64,000 nucleotides of DNA from Kumtagia sp963820075 (GCA_963820075.1 CAWFYS010000005.1:147269-211268), one strand, 5' to 3'; shown: positions 16,494 through 25,322, counted from the first letter of the stretch. Made by a program: numbers and translations. Notes: generated from the sequence alone by a model not told the origin.

Positions 16494-17021
16494 TCATCCG
16501 CGAGAATCTCGCTTTGCCTGCGCAACCGCGCCAGCTTTGCGCAGCCGGCCGCGTTCCATAGGGCGAATAAGACTTCTACGCTTAGAATTTTCGATCGAGT
16601 TCATGCCTTTGTGAGCATGGCGCGAATTGAATGTCTCGTCCCGTTCAACCTGAGAAATTTGCTTCAACTCAAGCGCGGCTCGCATATTCGCCACGAGCTC
16701 CATTTTCCCGCGCATTTGACGGCGTCGGGCATGCTCGCCATTCAGGCGGCGCATACTCATAGCAAGTACCTCGAGTTTGGCTTTTGTGCCCGTGTCCTTT
16801 CGAACTGGCGCTGATCCTTTTGGCGCGGCTTTTGCCCTGATCTCGCGACGCTGTCTATGCGCCTCGGCCTGAGACCGATCGCGCCGTTCCCGCACTTGCT
16901 TGATGAGCTTTATAAGTTCTTCGTCGGACAGTTCCTGTACTGCCGGATGATGCGACTGGCGAACCAGATGCCACTCTCCCTCGGTTAGCAATCTCTCTTC
17001 CTGTTTGCGCGAAATTGACAT
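16494..17021 (-). CDS. Conserved hypothetical protein, basic and helical
   Basis: This 175-residue protein begins MSISRKQEERLLTEGEW, followed by VRQSHHPAVQELSDEELIKL near 20. Similar small proteins are annotated as hypothetical in Mesorhizobium and relatives. It is rich in Arg, Lys and Glu, probably mostly helical or coiled, with no signal peptide, membrane helix or cysteine. The first 70 residues look like the conserved part; the rest (RRLNGEHARRRQMRGK onward) is very basic and could bind nucleic acid. The function is unknown. It is transcribed in the same direction as the sorbosone dehydrogenase gene, 125 bases ahead of it. Confidence 0.55.
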   Translation of the reverse strand: MSISRKQEERLLTEGEWHLVRQSHHPAVQELSDEELIKLIKQVRERRDRSQAEAHRQRREIRAKAAPKGSAPVRKDTGTKAKLEVLAMSMRRLNGEHARRRQMRGKMELVANMRAALELKQISQVERDETFNSRHAHKGMNSIENSKRRSLIRPMERGRLRKAGAVAQAKRDSRG

Positions 17022-17328
17022 TCAAGCTCCTCCCCCGTTGTGTTGCAGAATTGATAGACATGCTGTCGTTTGATTTCTACAGGGAAGTGATGCTGACAGA
17101 CAGGCACAAGGACCTTCATGCGGCAATCTCCTGGAAAGAAAAGATTGTGTGAGATCTCGAGATCGGCTGATTAAATGTCCTTACCAGCCGAGGCGCGTCA
17201 TATTGGGCGACGTTGATGTCGGCCCGAACCGCAGCATTTCAAAACTGTAACAGAGTTGCCGTATTGTCGGCATCGTCTGGTCACATCGCCGTGAAAAGCA
17301 GGTGATGACAACGCATCAGGGAGGAAAA
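17022..17328. other. Gene-free stretch, 307 bases
   Basis: This divergent intergenic region lies between the minus-strand basic hypothetical gene and the plus-strand small gene at 17329. It should hold both promoters. No repeat, RNA or further gene was seen. Confidence 0.45.
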
Positions 17329-17502
17329 ATGTCGAGCAATTACGAACCGGTCCTCGAAGAGCTCCTGAGGGACCCGATCATTCGGCTGGTGATGGCTAGT
17401 GATGGCGTTCACGCCGACGAGATCAGACGCCTGTTCAAAGAAGTGCGCACGCGCAAGTTCCGGTGCGTAGTGCCGGTTGGTTGCGCCATGGAAGCGGCGT
17501 AA
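17329..17502 (+). CDS. Small hypothetical protein
   Basis: A 57-residue frame starts at ATG 17329, directly behind a strong ribosome-binding site (AGGGAGGA, 17318-17325). The product (MSSNYEPVLEELLRDPIIRL, then SDGVHADEIRRLFKEVR) looks like a compact helical protein with a DEIRRLFKEVR amphipathic helix and one cysteine near the end. An upstream ATG at 17302 is possible but has no such site. Small proteins of this kind are common in rhizobia and of unknown function. No operon partner is evident. Confidence 0.5.
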   Translation: MSSNYEPVLEELLRDPIIRLVMASDGVHADEIRRLFKEVRTRKFRCVVPVGCAMEAA

Positions 17503-17754
17503 CCGAGTTTCCCGCTCTTCGCCTGCGCGGCCGAGACCGCATCGTCTTGGCAAGGCAGTTCGCGCGTCGGCGCAGTTCGGGGCGACCATCCGATAATTCG
17601 AGATCGTCCGGTTGGATGGGCGAGACTTTGGCTTAAAAACGCTGCGACGTCGCATCCGGTGGTGGTATAGGCTGCTTCACCGGAGCGTGCTAAGGCGAAA
17701 ACCTTTGCATGGCGTGCACGGGCGATCGCGGCGCGTCATCAGGGAGACGGCCGA

Positions 17755-18126
17755 ATGGACATCCGATCGACACTGACGCAGCTGTGCGAGGCGTTCAACG
17801 CGCACGATCTCGACCGCATCATGACCTTCTTTTCCGACGATTGCGTCCTAGAGATGCCCCGGGGAAGCGAGGCTTGGGGGTCCCGCTTCAATGGTAAGGA
17901 GAATGTCCGAAAAGCGCTGGCGGCCCGCTTTGAAGGCTTGCCCGATGTCCACTACGGCAACGCCGAGCACTTCGCGGATTCGACCGCCGAGACCGGCATC
18001 TCGAAATGGCTCCTTACAGGCACGGCGCGCGACGGAACGAAAAAGGAGGTCCGAGGCTGTGACTTTTACACGTTCCGAAACGGTCAGGTGATCCGGAAGG
18101 ACTCCTATTGGAAGATCGTCGAGTAG
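17755..18126 (+). CDS. SnoaL-like / nuclear transport factor 2 family protein
   Basis: A 123-residue protein with the NTF2-like cone fold: the first helix pair TLTQLCEAFNAHDLDRIMTFF, then SDDCVLEMPRG, GKENVRKALAARFEGLPD near 47, and the terminal strands GCDFYTFRNGQVIRKDSYWK. This family includes small polyketide cyclases, isomerases and many proteins of unknown activity; residues giving a particular chemistry cannot be assigned. The length is typical. It stands alone on the plus strand, 230 bases before the MDR oxidoreductase, and may or may not be cotranscribed. Confidence 0.8.
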   Translation: MDIRSTLTQLCEAFNAHDLDRIMTFFSDDCVLEMPRGSEAWGSRFNGKENVRKALAARFEGLPDVHYGNAEHFADSTAETGISKWLLTGTARDGTKKEVRGCDFYTFRNGQVIRKDSYWKIVE

Positions 18127-18343
18127 CGGCCATCGATACACGTCGTGGGCGTCGTATGTCAGGCGGCTTTCACAAGCCGCCGAGAGTCTGGTCAATGACG
18201 GAAGCCTGACGCCGAGACCCATGGAACTTGAACGGCATACGCGGACTCGGTTACGTTGAAATCGGTGCTCGCAGACCGCTCACAGGCATTCCTGCACCAA
18301 AGCCGAACAGTGGTACAAATAGCCGTCAGGCAAGGATTCAAGT

Positions 18344-19483
18344 TTGGAGTGCAACGTGACAACACAATTGGGCGGTTTGGAACTGCGTTCCCTGATTACT
18401 CCGGACGGAACTCTTCGGATCACTCTTGAGCCCGTCGAAGTTGGTGAACCCGGCGAGGGTGAACTGATTGTCAAGGTAGAAGCGGCGCCCATCAACCCTT
18501 CAGATATTGGGTTGTTGTTTGGGCCGGCGGATATCTCCTCATTCCTGGCCGAAGGCACACCCGATCGGCCTGTTCTCACTGCACGAGTATCGCAAGAGCG
18601 CCTGTCGGCAATTTCTGCACGCCTCGGCCAAGCTCTTCCGGTGGGCAATGAAGGAGCAGGCACCGTGGTCCGAGCAGGACCCGATCAGCGGCATTTGATC
18701 GGACGCAGCGTGGCAATGTTTGGCGGTGGGATGTACAGTCAATACCGCAGAATCCTTGCGCGCGACTGCATCGTGCTGCCTGAGGACGCTTCCCCAGCCG
18801 AAGGCGCCTCCCTGTTCGTTAATCCGCTAACCTCGCTTGGCTTCGTCGAAACCATGCGTGCAGAGGGCCACAAGGCTATCGTCCACACGGCCGCCGCTTC
18901 AAACCTCGGACAAATGCTCGTTCGGATCTGCAGGTCAGATGGCATCCCGCTCGTGAACATCATTCGGAGCGCAGAGCAAGAGGACCTTTTGCGGCAGCTT
19001 GGCGCCAGCCATGTCGTCAACAGCAGCCATCCGGAGTTTGCAGCGAATCTTGAGGAGGCAATCGCCACAACCGGCGCGACGATCGGCTTCGACGCGATCG
19101 GTGGCGGCACGTTGGCGGCCCAGATCCTCACCGCGATGGAGAAGGTCGCGAGCCGAAATCTTGTTGGCTACAGTCGTTACGGATCGAGCACCCTCAAACA
19201 GGTCTACATCTACGGCGGCCTGGAGCCGGGGCCAACCATCATCAACCGTGCGTTCGGGTTCTCATGGAGCGTGGGCGGATGGCTCCTTTTCCCCTTCCTG
19301 CAAAGGATTGGCACCGATACGCTGCAGCGCCTGCGAGCCCGTATCGCTGACGAGTTCAGGACTACGTTCAAGAGTCACTACACCGACACGATCAGCCTTA
19401 GAGACGCTCTCCTGCCTGAGATTGCGGGGTCATATGAACGCAAGGGCACTGGCGCCAAGTATCTGATAAATCCGGGTTTGTAA
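18344..19483 (+). CDS. Zinc-binding dehydrogenase superfamily (MDR) oxidoreductase
   Basis: The 379-residue product has the medium-chain dehydrogenase architecture. An N-terminal GroES-like domain carries VEVGEPGEGELIVKVEAAPI and NPSDIGLL, a typical quinone-oxidoreductase-type start, and GNEGAGTVVRAGPDQ near 105. A Rossmann domain follows with IVHTAAASNLGQMLVRICRS near 185, and then an IGFDAIGGGTLAAQIL segment. The canonical structural-zinc cysteine cluster is not visible, so it is closer to NAD(P)H-dependent quinone or enoyl reductases. The substrate is unknown. The 3' neighbour is only a fragment. Confidence 0.78.
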   Translation: MECNVTTQLGGLELRSLITPDGTLRITLEPVEVGEPGEGELIVKVEAAPINPSDIGLLFGPADISSFLAEGTPDRPVLTARVSQERLSAISARLGQALPVGNEGAGTVVRAGPDQRHLIGRSVAMFGGGMYSQYRRILARDCIVLPEDASPAEGASLFVNPLTSLGFVETMRAEGHKAIVHTAAASNLGQMLVRICRSDGIPLVNIIRSAEQEDLLRQLGASHVVNSSHPEFAANLEEAIATTGATIGFDAIGGGTLAAQILTAMEKVASRNLVGYSRYGSSTLKQVYIYGGLEPGPTIINRAFGFSWSVGGWLLFPFLQRIGTDTLQRLRARIADEFRTTFKSHYTDTISLRDALLPEIAGSYERKGTGAKYLINPGL

Positions 19484-19542
19484 TCGGGCGCGACCCGCAC
19501 CGGCCGGCTGTTCCTGAACTGAGTGGCGGTCGCATTCACGCG

Positions 19543-19752
19543 ATGAATGCGGGCGTCGACCTCGTGCAGGAGAACGGGCCCGAACGGCTCGGTTTCAAAC
19601 AGAAGCTCTATGGCCAGCTCGACCTGCTGTTGCCGCCCGACGTCATTATTGCATCCAGTTCGTCGCGGCTCGCTGTGAGCCAGATCCAGTTGGGTGCAGC
19701 ATCACATCCCGAGCGTTGCGTCATCGGCCATCCGTTCAATCCGCCACACCTT
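19543..19752 (+). pseudogene. 3-hydroxyacyl-CoA / L-carnitine dehydrogenase internal fragment
   Basis: About 70 codons read GVDLVQENGPERLGFKQKL, then DVIIASSSSRLAVSQIQ and CVIGHPFNPPHL. This is the central part of the NAD-binding domain of L-carnitine dehydrogenases (normally about 320 residues or more). The glycine-rich nucleotide site that should come first is absent, and after PPHL the frame departs from the family just before the end of rnhA on the other strand. It is a non-functional remnant. Confidence 0.7.
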
Positions 19753-19765
19753 CCCATCTTTCTGA

Positions 19766-20305
19766 CTAATAGCTCTGCGTCGAACGGCGCGGCTTTCTCG
19801 GCGCGGCGCGGGCTGCAGCCTCGTCACCCGATGGCCGGCCGATAGGGCGCGGCATCGCCGGTTTCGGCTTGAATGGCGCCATGCCCATGCGCGCAAGCTC
19901 GTCTGCCCGCTCGTTGTCGGGATGGCCGGCATGGCCTTTCACCCAGTGCCAGTTCACCTTGTGGCGGTGTGTCGCCTCTTCCAGGGCCTGCCACAGTTCG
20001 GCATTCTTCACCGGCTGCTTTGACGCTGTTTTCCAGCCATTCTTCTTCCAGCCGTGAATCCAGCCCGAAATCCCCTCCCGCACATAGTTGCTGTCCGTGT
20101 AAAGCTCGACCGCGCAAGGCTCCTTGAGCGCCCTGAGCCCCTCAAGCGCCGCCGTCAGTTCCATGCGGTTGTTGGTGGTCTGCGCTTCCCCGCCCGACAG
20201 TTCCCTGACCTGGCCGTTGAAGCGCAGCAGCACGCCCCATCCGCCGGGGCCAGGGTTGCCGGAGCAGGCTCCGTCCGTGAACATCTCGATCTGCTTCATT
20301 GTCAA
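19766..20305 (-). CDS. rnhA: Ribonuclease HI
   Basis: A 179-residue type 1 RNase H that degrades the RNA strand of RNA-DNA hybrids. All four catalytic acidic residues are present: Asp11 (FTDGACSGNPGPGGW), Glu49 (NNRMELTA), Asp71 (ELYTDSNY) and Asp135 (NERADELA), plus the basic handle WIHGWKKNGWKT. A 25-residue basic tail (PRKPRRSTQSY) extends beyond the usual core of about 155. Its ATG overlaps the thrB stop (ATGA), the usual thrB-rnhA arrangement in rhizobia. The 3' end lies next to a foreign gene fragment, but the gene is intact. Confidence 0.96.
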   Translation of the reverse strand: MTMKQIEMFTDGACSGNPGPGGWGVLLRFNGQVRELSGGEAQTTNNRMELTAALEGLRALKEPCAVELYTDSNYVREGISGWIHGWKKNGWKTASKQPVKNAELWQALEEATHRHKVNWHWVKGHAGHPDNERADELARMGMAPFKPKPAMPRPIGRPSGDEAAARAAPRKPRRSTQSY

Positions 20306-21261
20306 AGACCGTATTCGGTGGCGGAGCGGATCTGCCGGTGGAAACGCAGGCGCCGGATGAACTCGCGCGGGTCGCGCTTTTGAACCAGGGCGCCGTCGGG
20401 AATGGTCAGCCAGTCATAAAGCCGGGTCAGCATGAAACGCAACGCAGAGCCGCGCGCCAGAAGCGGCAGCGCCTCGATTTCGGCGCTCTCCAGCGGACGC
20501 ACGCTCTGATAGCCGGCAAGCATCGCCGTGCTCTTGGTAAGATTATAGGCGTGATCCTTTTCGAAGCACCAGGCATTGAAACACGTCGCCAGATCGTAGG
20601 CATAGAAGTCGTTGCAGGCGAAATAAAAGTCGATCAGCCCGGAGAGCTTCTCGCCGAGAAAAAACACATTGTCGGGAAAGAGGTCCGCATGGATGACGCC
20701 GGACGGCAGGCTCTCCGGCCAGTGCCGTTCGAGTTCGGCGAAATCATTGTCGACCTCGGCCACGAGACCCGATTCCACCTCGTCGGCGCGATCGCGGGCG
20801 CCGGCCCAGAGTTTGCGCCAGCCATCGATCTGCAGCGCGTTTGGCCTCGCCAATGGAAAATCCGCGCCGGCGATATGAAGTGCCGCCAATGCCTTGCCGA
20901 CCTCGCGGCAGTGGGCGGCGGTCGGGCGGCGCATCCACATGCCTTCCAGAAAAGTGATCAGCGCGGCGGCCCGCCCGGCCAATTCGCCGATCAGCGTGCC
21001 ATCCTTGCGGTGGACGGGGAGGGGACAGACGATCCCCTTGCCGGCCAGATGATCCATCAAACCCAGGAAGAACGGCAGATCCGCCCGCTCGACGCGCTTT
21101 TCGTAGAGCGTGAGGATATAGGCGCCGGAGGAAGTGTGCAGGAGATAGTTCGAATTCTCCGAACCTTCGGCTATGCCCTTGTAGGAGAGCAGGTCGCCGA
21201 CCGTATAGTCCTTCAGAAATGCCTCGAGTTCGCCTTCCGGAACATCAGTGTAGACTGCCAT
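20302..21261 (-). CDS. thrB: Homoserine kinase
   Basis: A 319-residue homoserine kinase of the alphaproteobacterial type, which has the choline-kinase/APH fold rather than the GHMP fold. Visible features are MAVYTDVPEGELEAFLKDY at the start, GSENSNYLL near 33, the catalytic-loop motif GVIHADLFPDNVFF near 190, and the metal-binding LIDFYFACNDFYAYDLA near 208. It phosphorylates homoserine in threonine synthesis; threonine synthase (thrC) lies elsewhere in this window at 41 kb. The start overlaps the ispH stop (TGATG), and the stop overlaps the rnhA start. Confidence 0.96.
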   Translation of the reverse strand: MAVYTDVPEGELEAFLKDYTVGDLLSYKGIAEGSENSNYLLHTSSGAYILTLYEKRVERADLPFFLGLMDHLAGKGIVCPLPVHRKDGTLIGELAGRAAALITFLEGMWMRRPTAAHCREVGKALAALHIAGADFPLARPNALQIDGWRKLWAGARDRADEVESGLVAEVDNDFAELERHWPESLPSGVIHADLFPDNVFFLGEKLSGLIDFYFACNDFYAYDLATCFNAWCFEKDHAYNLTKSTAMLAGYQSVRPLESAEIEALPLLARGSALRFMLTRLYDWLTIPDGALVQKRDPREFIRRLRFHRQIRSATEYGL

Positions 21262-22271
21262 CAGTTGCTACCGTTCACGAAGGCCATGTCAGCCGCTGTC
21301 AGTTCCACGTCGCGCAGCGCCCGCATCACCGGGAAATTCTCGAGCTCGGTCGCGGTCACGGCAAGGTCAAGCGTCACGTCGAAACGCGCGCGGAAGGAAT
21401 CGATAATTTCATCGACGATGATTTCGGGGGCGGAAGCACCCGCCGACAGGCCCAGCGTGGAGATTGGACCGATTTCGGCCCACGGTATCTCCGACGCCCT
21501 CTGCACCAGCAGCGACGTTTTTGCGCCGGCGCGTTCGGCCACCTCGACGAGGCGCCTGGAATTCGACGAGTTGGGAGCGCCGACGACAAGAAAGAGGTCG
21601 GCGCCGGGCGCCGCCTCCTTGACCGCTTCCTGGCGGTTCGTGGTCGCGTAGCAGATCGATTCGGCGGCGGGCGCCTGAAGCTCTGGAAAGCGCTGCCGGA
21701 GGGCGCGGATAAGTCCCGCCGTGTCCTCGACGGAGAGCGTGGTCTGCGTGACGAAACCGAGTGCCGCCGGATTTTCCGGCTCGAAACGGTCGATGTCGGA
21801 CTCGGTCTCGATCAGCGTGACGGCGCCCGGCTCAAGCTGGCCCATCGTGCCGATGACTTCGGGATGGCCGGCGTGTCCGATCAGCAGCACATGACGGCCG
21901 AGCCGCCGGTGACGCATCGCCTGCTTATGCACCTTGGAAACGAGCGGGCAGGTCGCGTCGAGATAGAACAGACTGCGCGCTTGCGCGTCGGCCGGCACCG
22001 ATTTCGGCACGCCGTGGGCCGAAAACACCACCGGCGCGTCGCGATGGTCGGCCGGTATTTCGTGGAGTTCCTCGATGAACACGGCGCCGAGCTGCTGAAG
22101 ACCCTCGACCACGTAGCGGTTGTGCACGATTTCGTGCCGCACATAGACCGGGGCGCCGTATTTTTTCAGCGCCAGAACCACGATCTGGATCGCGCGATCG
22201 ACGCCCGCGCAAAAGCCGCGCGGCTGGCAAAGCCGGATTGTGAGCGGTGGCTTGATCGATTGGGCTGACAT
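21261..22271 (-). CDS. ispH: 4-hydroxy-3-methylbut-2-enyl diphosphate reductase
   Basis: The last enzyme of the MEP isoprenoid pathway, a [4Fe-4S] reductase giving IPP and DMAPP. From the ATG at 22271 it has 336 residues. The three cluster cysteines lie in PRGFCAGVDRA (Cys21), LDATCPLVSKVH near 105 and SICYATTNRQ near 205; the substrate-binding motifs EIVHNRYVV and GAPNSSNSRRL are intact. An in-frame ATG lies 27 codons upstream (22352), but homologues begin near this site. It is followed, with overlapping codons, by thrB and rnhA. Confidence 0.96.
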   Translation of the reverse strand: MSAQSIKPPLTIRLCQPRGFCAGVDRAIQIVVLALKKYGAPVYVRHEIVHNRYVVEGLQQLGAVFIEELHEIPADHRDAPVVFSAHGVPKSVPADAQARSLFYLDATCPLVSKVHKQAMRHRRLGRHVLLIGHAGHPEVIGTMGQLEPGAVTLIETESDIDRFEPENPAALGFVTQTTLSVEDTAGLIRALRQRFPELQAPAAESICYATTNRQEAVKEAAPGADLFLVVGAPNSSNSRRLVEVAERAGAKTSLLVQRASEIPWAEIGPISTLGLSAGASAPEIIVDEIIDSFRARFDVTLDLAVTATELENFPVMRALRDVELTAADMAFVNGSN

Positions 22272-22385
22272 GATGCTCGGCTGTTTGCGGCGCCGACTTG
22301 AAGCGTCGGCCCGTGCTCTGTCAAGGGCGGCGCTCATGCCGGAAACCGACATGAAGCGGGCCGCTCCGTGCGAAATGGTTCGGCG

Positions 22386-23129
22386 TCACGGACGTTTCCG
22401 GCGGCCGTGGAGCCACAAAAGCGTCACGGCGGCGAGAGCGGCCGCCAGTCCGTACCAGGTGAGCGCATATTGCAGATGATTGTTGGGCAGGTCGATCGTG
22501 GTGACGCCTCCGATCGGCAGTCCTCCGGGGTTCGGCGTCGCATCCGCGTCGACGAAAAAGGGCAGAACGGTCGCCCGCCGCGGCAGGCCGGCGCTCGCCG
22601 CCATGGCGTCCAGATCTTTCCAGAAAAAGATGTTCTTCGCGGGGTCGTTGTCCGGCATGATGGAGGATGGCTTCGTCGCCAGCGGGTTGCGGGCGAGGCC
22701 TTTGACGGTCACTTCGCCATCGACCGCCGACATTGGCCGGGACGCCGGGTCTTTCAAGGCATAAGGGACGAAACCGCGGTTGACGAAAACAAATCGTCCA
22801 TAGGGCAGCCGCAGCGGCGTGTACACATAGAAGCCCGACCGCCCCTGATGCGTCGCAAGGAAATGGCGCTCGCCGCTGTTGAGGAATGTGCCGCGCAGCT
22901 CGACCGGCCAATAATCGACGTCGCCGCTTCTTGCATACCGCGCGTCCATCGAATCGATCGACATGGATGGGGCGGCGATGCGCTGATGGATGGTGGCAAC
23001 CAGCCCCTGCTTCCAGTGCAGCCGCTGCATCTGCCAGGTGCCCAATGCCAGGAGGGCGGCGAAGGCCATCGCGGCCAGCACGACGAGCAGCCATGGGGGC
23101 GGCTTTCTGATCTGCCCGGCTTCCGTCAT
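22386..23129 (-). CDS. SURF1 family cytochrome oxidase biogenesis protein
   Basis: A 247-residue SURF1/Shy1 protein that helps insert heme a into cytochrome oxidase subunit I. It has the family topology: an N-terminal membrane helix (WLLVVLAAMAFAALLALG) followed by GTWQMQRLHWKQ, a periplasmic domain with GFYVYTPLR and FVFVNRGFVP, and a C-terminal helix before WLHGRRKRP. The conserved NHLQYALTWYGLA segment directly precedes that helix. The gene is 3 bases behind DUF983, at the end of the cta cluster, matching its role in oxidase assembly. Confidence 0.93.
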   Translation of the reverse strand: MTEAGQIRKPPPWLLVVLAAMAFAALLALGTWQMQRLHWKQGLVATIHQRIAAPSMSIDSMDARYARSGDVDYWPVELRGTFLNSGERHFLATHQGRSGFYVYTPLRLPYGRFVFVNRGFVPYALKDPASRPMSAVDGEVTVKGLARNPLATKPSSIMPDNDPAKNIFFWKDLDAMAASAGLPRRATVLPFFVDADATPNPGGLPIGGVTTIDLPNNHLQYALTWYGLAAALAAVTLLWLHGRRKRP

Positions 23130-23132
23130 GGC

Positions 23133-23519
23133 TCACCGCGGCCCGTCGAGCCGACCTTCCGCCGCCTTGTTGCTGTATTGCAGGGTAATCAGTACTCCCT
23201 TGATCAGCCGCAGCGCGGTCAGGCAGAGCACCAGGATCAGCGGTATCCAAAGCAGGAAGTGCAGCCATAGCGGCGGATTGATCGTAACCTCCATCCAAAG
23301 CGCCAGGCCCACGACGATGAAGCCGATGATGAGAATCACGAAAACCGCCGGCCCGTCTCCGGCGTCGGCGAAGGAATAGTCGAGGCGGCAGACGCCGCAG
23401 CGCGGCGCGACTTTCAGGAAACCGTCGAACAGCCGACCCTCGCCGCAACGCGGGCACTTGCCCTTCAGTCCGGCGCCGATCGGCTCGACCGGCGGCCATT
23501 GCGCTTTGTCTTCGGACAC
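23133..23519 (-). CDS. DUF983 family membrane protein
   Basis: A 128-residue protein with two CxxC zinc-ribbon-like pairs (KCPRCGEGRLF and RCGVCRLDY) near residues 21-45, followed by two membrane helices (VFVILIIGFIVVGLALWMEV and LLWIPLILVLCLTALRLIKG). DUF983 genes regularly sit between ctaE and surf1 in alphaproteobacteria and are presumed to assist oxidase assembly or metal handling, though their biochemical role is not established. It is spaced 130 bases behind ctaE and 3 bases ahead of surf1. Confidence 0.9.
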   Translation of the reverse strand: MSEDKAQWPPVEPIGAGLKGKCPRCGEGRLFDGFLKVAPRCGVCRLDYSFADAGDGPAVFVILIIGFIVVGLALWMEVTINPPLWLHFLLWIPLILVLCLTALRLIKGVLITLQYSNKAAEGRLDGPR

Positions 23520-23649
23520 GCCTGGTTCTCCTTAACTCGCCTCGATGTGCGGCTTCAATCTTATCGATACCCGACCGTGCCGGAACGCCTCGTGAAATGG
23601 AGAGGGGCGGCCATGCCGCCATGACCGCCCCCTTATACTGTCTCCGCCG

Positions 23650-24534
23650 TCAGTGCGCGATCGTGGCGCCCGAGGAGGCCCACACATAGACGCAGGCAAA
23701 CAGGAACAGCCATACCACGTCGACGAAATGCCAGTACCATGCAGCCGCCTCGAAGCCGAAATGCTGCTTCGGTGTGAAATCCCCGCGCATCGCGCGAATC
23801 AGGCAGACCAGCAGGAAAATGGTTCCAACGAACACATGGAAGCCATGGAAACCGGTCGACATGAAGAAAGTCGCGCCGTAGATCGAGTCATGGAACGTGA
23901 AGGGAGCGTGCATGTACTCGTAGATCTGCACGAAGGAAAACAGCACGCCGAGCCCGACCGTCAGCGCCAGGCCGGTGACGAGGCCGCGGCGATCGTCGTG
24001 CAGCAGCGCGTGGTGCGCCCATGTCACCGTGGTGCCGGACAGAAGCAGGATGATGGTGTTGTAGAGAGGCAGGTGAAACGGATCGAGGACCTCTATCCCC
24101 TTTGGCGGCCACACGCCTCCGGTGAACTCGACGCGCGCATATTGTTGCGCCTCGCCGGGAAACAGGCTGGCATCGAAGAACGCCCAGAACCAGGCGACGA
24201 AGAACATCACCTCGGAGGCGATGAACATGATCATGCCGTAGCGCAGGTGCAGCGACACCACGCGGGTGTGGTGTCCTTCATGCGCTTCCTTGATCGTGTC
24301 CGACCACCAGCCATACATGGTGTAGAGCACGACCAGCAGGCCGATCGCGAAGATGAAGAAGCGCGCGCTGGCCAGTTCCAGCCCGAACAGATGGAGGCTG
24401 CCGCCCTTCAGGTATTGCATCCACGCGACGCCGCCGAGCGCGGTAAGCAAGGCGCCGACGGAACCGACGAACGGCCACGGGCTTGGGTCAATGATGTGAT
24501 AGTCGTGGTTCGGTTTCGCGTGCGCTTCTGCCAT
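23650..24534 (-). CDS. ctaE: Cytochrome c oxidase subunit III
   Basis: The 294-residue subunit III of the aa3-type oxidase, with seven membrane helices. Typical motifs are HDYHIIDPSPWPFVGS at the start, MFFVAWFWAFFDASLFPGE near 115, STGFHGFHVFVGTIFLLVCL near 230, and WYWHFVDVVWLFLFACVYVW at the end. It stabilises the core subunits and the proton pathway. The ATG at 24534 lies one base past the ctaG stop and is preferred to the frame's earlier ATG at 24567, which would overlap ctaG. It belongs to the ctaC-D-B-coxF-G-E cluster. Confidence 0.96.
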   Translation of the reverse strand: MAEAHAKPNHDYHIIDPSPWPFVGSVGALLTALGGVAWMQYLKGGSLHLFGLELASARFFIFAIGLLVVLYTMYGWWSDTIKEAHEGHHTRVVSLHLRYGMIMFIASEVMFFVAWFWAFFDASLFPGEAQQYARVEFTGGVWPPKGIEVLDPFHLPLYNTIILLLSGTTVTWAHHALLHDDRRGLVTGLALTVGLGVLFSFVQIYEYMHAPFTFHDSIYGATFFMSTGFHGFHVFVGTIFLLVCLIRAMRGDFTPKQHFGFEAAAWYWHFVDVVWLFLFACVYVWASSGATIAH

Positions 24535-24535
24535 G

Positions 24536-25159
24536 TCAGCCCCCGATCTTTTCGTCGGCAGTTTCACCAGTCTGTCCGCCAGCCGCGGCTGCCTTGGCGG
24601 CAGCCGGTTCGGCCGGGAAGAATGTGTAGGAAAGTGTGATCGTCTTCATATTCTTGAGTTCCGGCACGTCTTCGATCGCCGGATCGACGTAGAAAACGAC
24701 CGGCATGTCAACCCTCTCGCCGGCCTTGAGCGTGGTATCGGTGAAGCAGAAGCACTCCACCTTGTTGAAATAGGCGCCGGCCAGTTCGGGCGTCACGTTG
24801 AACGTCGCGCGTCCGGCGGAGGGACGGTCGAACAGGTTGACGGCCCTGTAGGCGATTTCGGTTGTCTCGCCGATCCGCATCGTAACGTCACGCTGCAGCG
24901 GCTGGAACTCCCAGGGCACGCCGCCCGAGACATTGGCGTCAAAGCGCACGGTGATCGTGCGATCGAGCACCCGGTCCGAATATTGGGTGACGCGCTGCGT
25001 CGTGCCGCCATAGCCGGTCATCTGACAAAAAATCGCATAGAGCGGCACCGCGGCGAATGCCATGCCGACCATGCCGGCAAAGAAGGCGACGCACAGTGCC
25101 GCGACCGTCCGGTTGGAACGTCGGGTCCCCCTGTCAATGGCCGGCTTCGCCTCGTCCAT
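24536..25159 (-). CDS. ctaG: Cytochrome c oxidase assembly protein CtaG (Cox11)
   Basis: A 207-residue Cox11 family copper chaperone for the CuB site of subunit I. It has a single N-terminal membrane helix (TVAALCVAFFAGMVGMAFAAVPLY) and a periplasmic immunoglobulin-like domain. The copper ligands are in FNKVECFCFTDTTL (Cys-x-Cys) near 120, and the membrane-proximal CQMTGYGG is also conserved. The alanine- and glycine-rich tail is variable. The ATG at 25159 lies 2 bases after the small coxF stop, so the two are coupled. Confidence 0.95.
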   Translation of the reverse strand: MDEAKPAIDRGTRRSNRTVAALCVAFFAGMVGMAFAAVPLYAIFCQMTGYGGTTQRVTQYSDRVLDRTITVRFDANVSGGVPWEFQPLQRDVTMRIGETTEIAYRAVNLFDRPSAGRATFNVTPELAGAYFNKVECFCFTDTTLKAGERVDMPVVFYVDPAIEDVPELKNMKTITLSYTFFPAEPAAAKAAAAGGQTGETADEKIGG

Positions 25160-25161
25160 GC

Positions 25162-25317
25162 TCAGAAACTCCGCTCTACGGCGGCCGGGCCCATGCGCAC
25201 GATGCTGGCGACATAGACGACGACGACGAAGGCGCCCAACGCCAACGCGATCGCGACGGAACGGCTGCGGCGCGCCTTCAACTGAGCCTCGGTCGGCTTG
25301 ACGGTCTCGAGTTGCAT
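25162..25317 (-). CDS. Small membrane protein CoxF-like
   Basis: A 51-residue frame (MQLETVKPTEAQLKARRSRS, then a single membrane helix VAIALALGAFVVVVYVASIV) lies exactly between ctaB and ctaG, 5 and 2 bases from its neighbours. Rhizobial and other alphaproteobacterial cta clusters carry such a one-helix CoxF or cox-assembly protein at this spot. It probably helps assemble or stabilise the oxidase; a specific function is not known to me. It is easy to miss because a longer frame in the same register runs through it. Confidence 0.85.
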   Translation of the reverse strand: MQLETVKPTEAQLKARRSRSVAIALALGAFVVVVYVASIVRMGPAAVERSF

Positions 25318-25322
25318 GATCC

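Noticed and set aside
16494..17021. Considered as a shadow rather than a gene
   Set aside because: Kept as a gene because its N-terminus (MSISRKQEERLL...SHHPAVQELSDEEL) is of a conserved rhizobial hypothetical type.
20299..21651. A 450-codon plus-strand open frame
   Set aside because: It is a shadow of thrB and ispH on the other strand; both are unmistakable.
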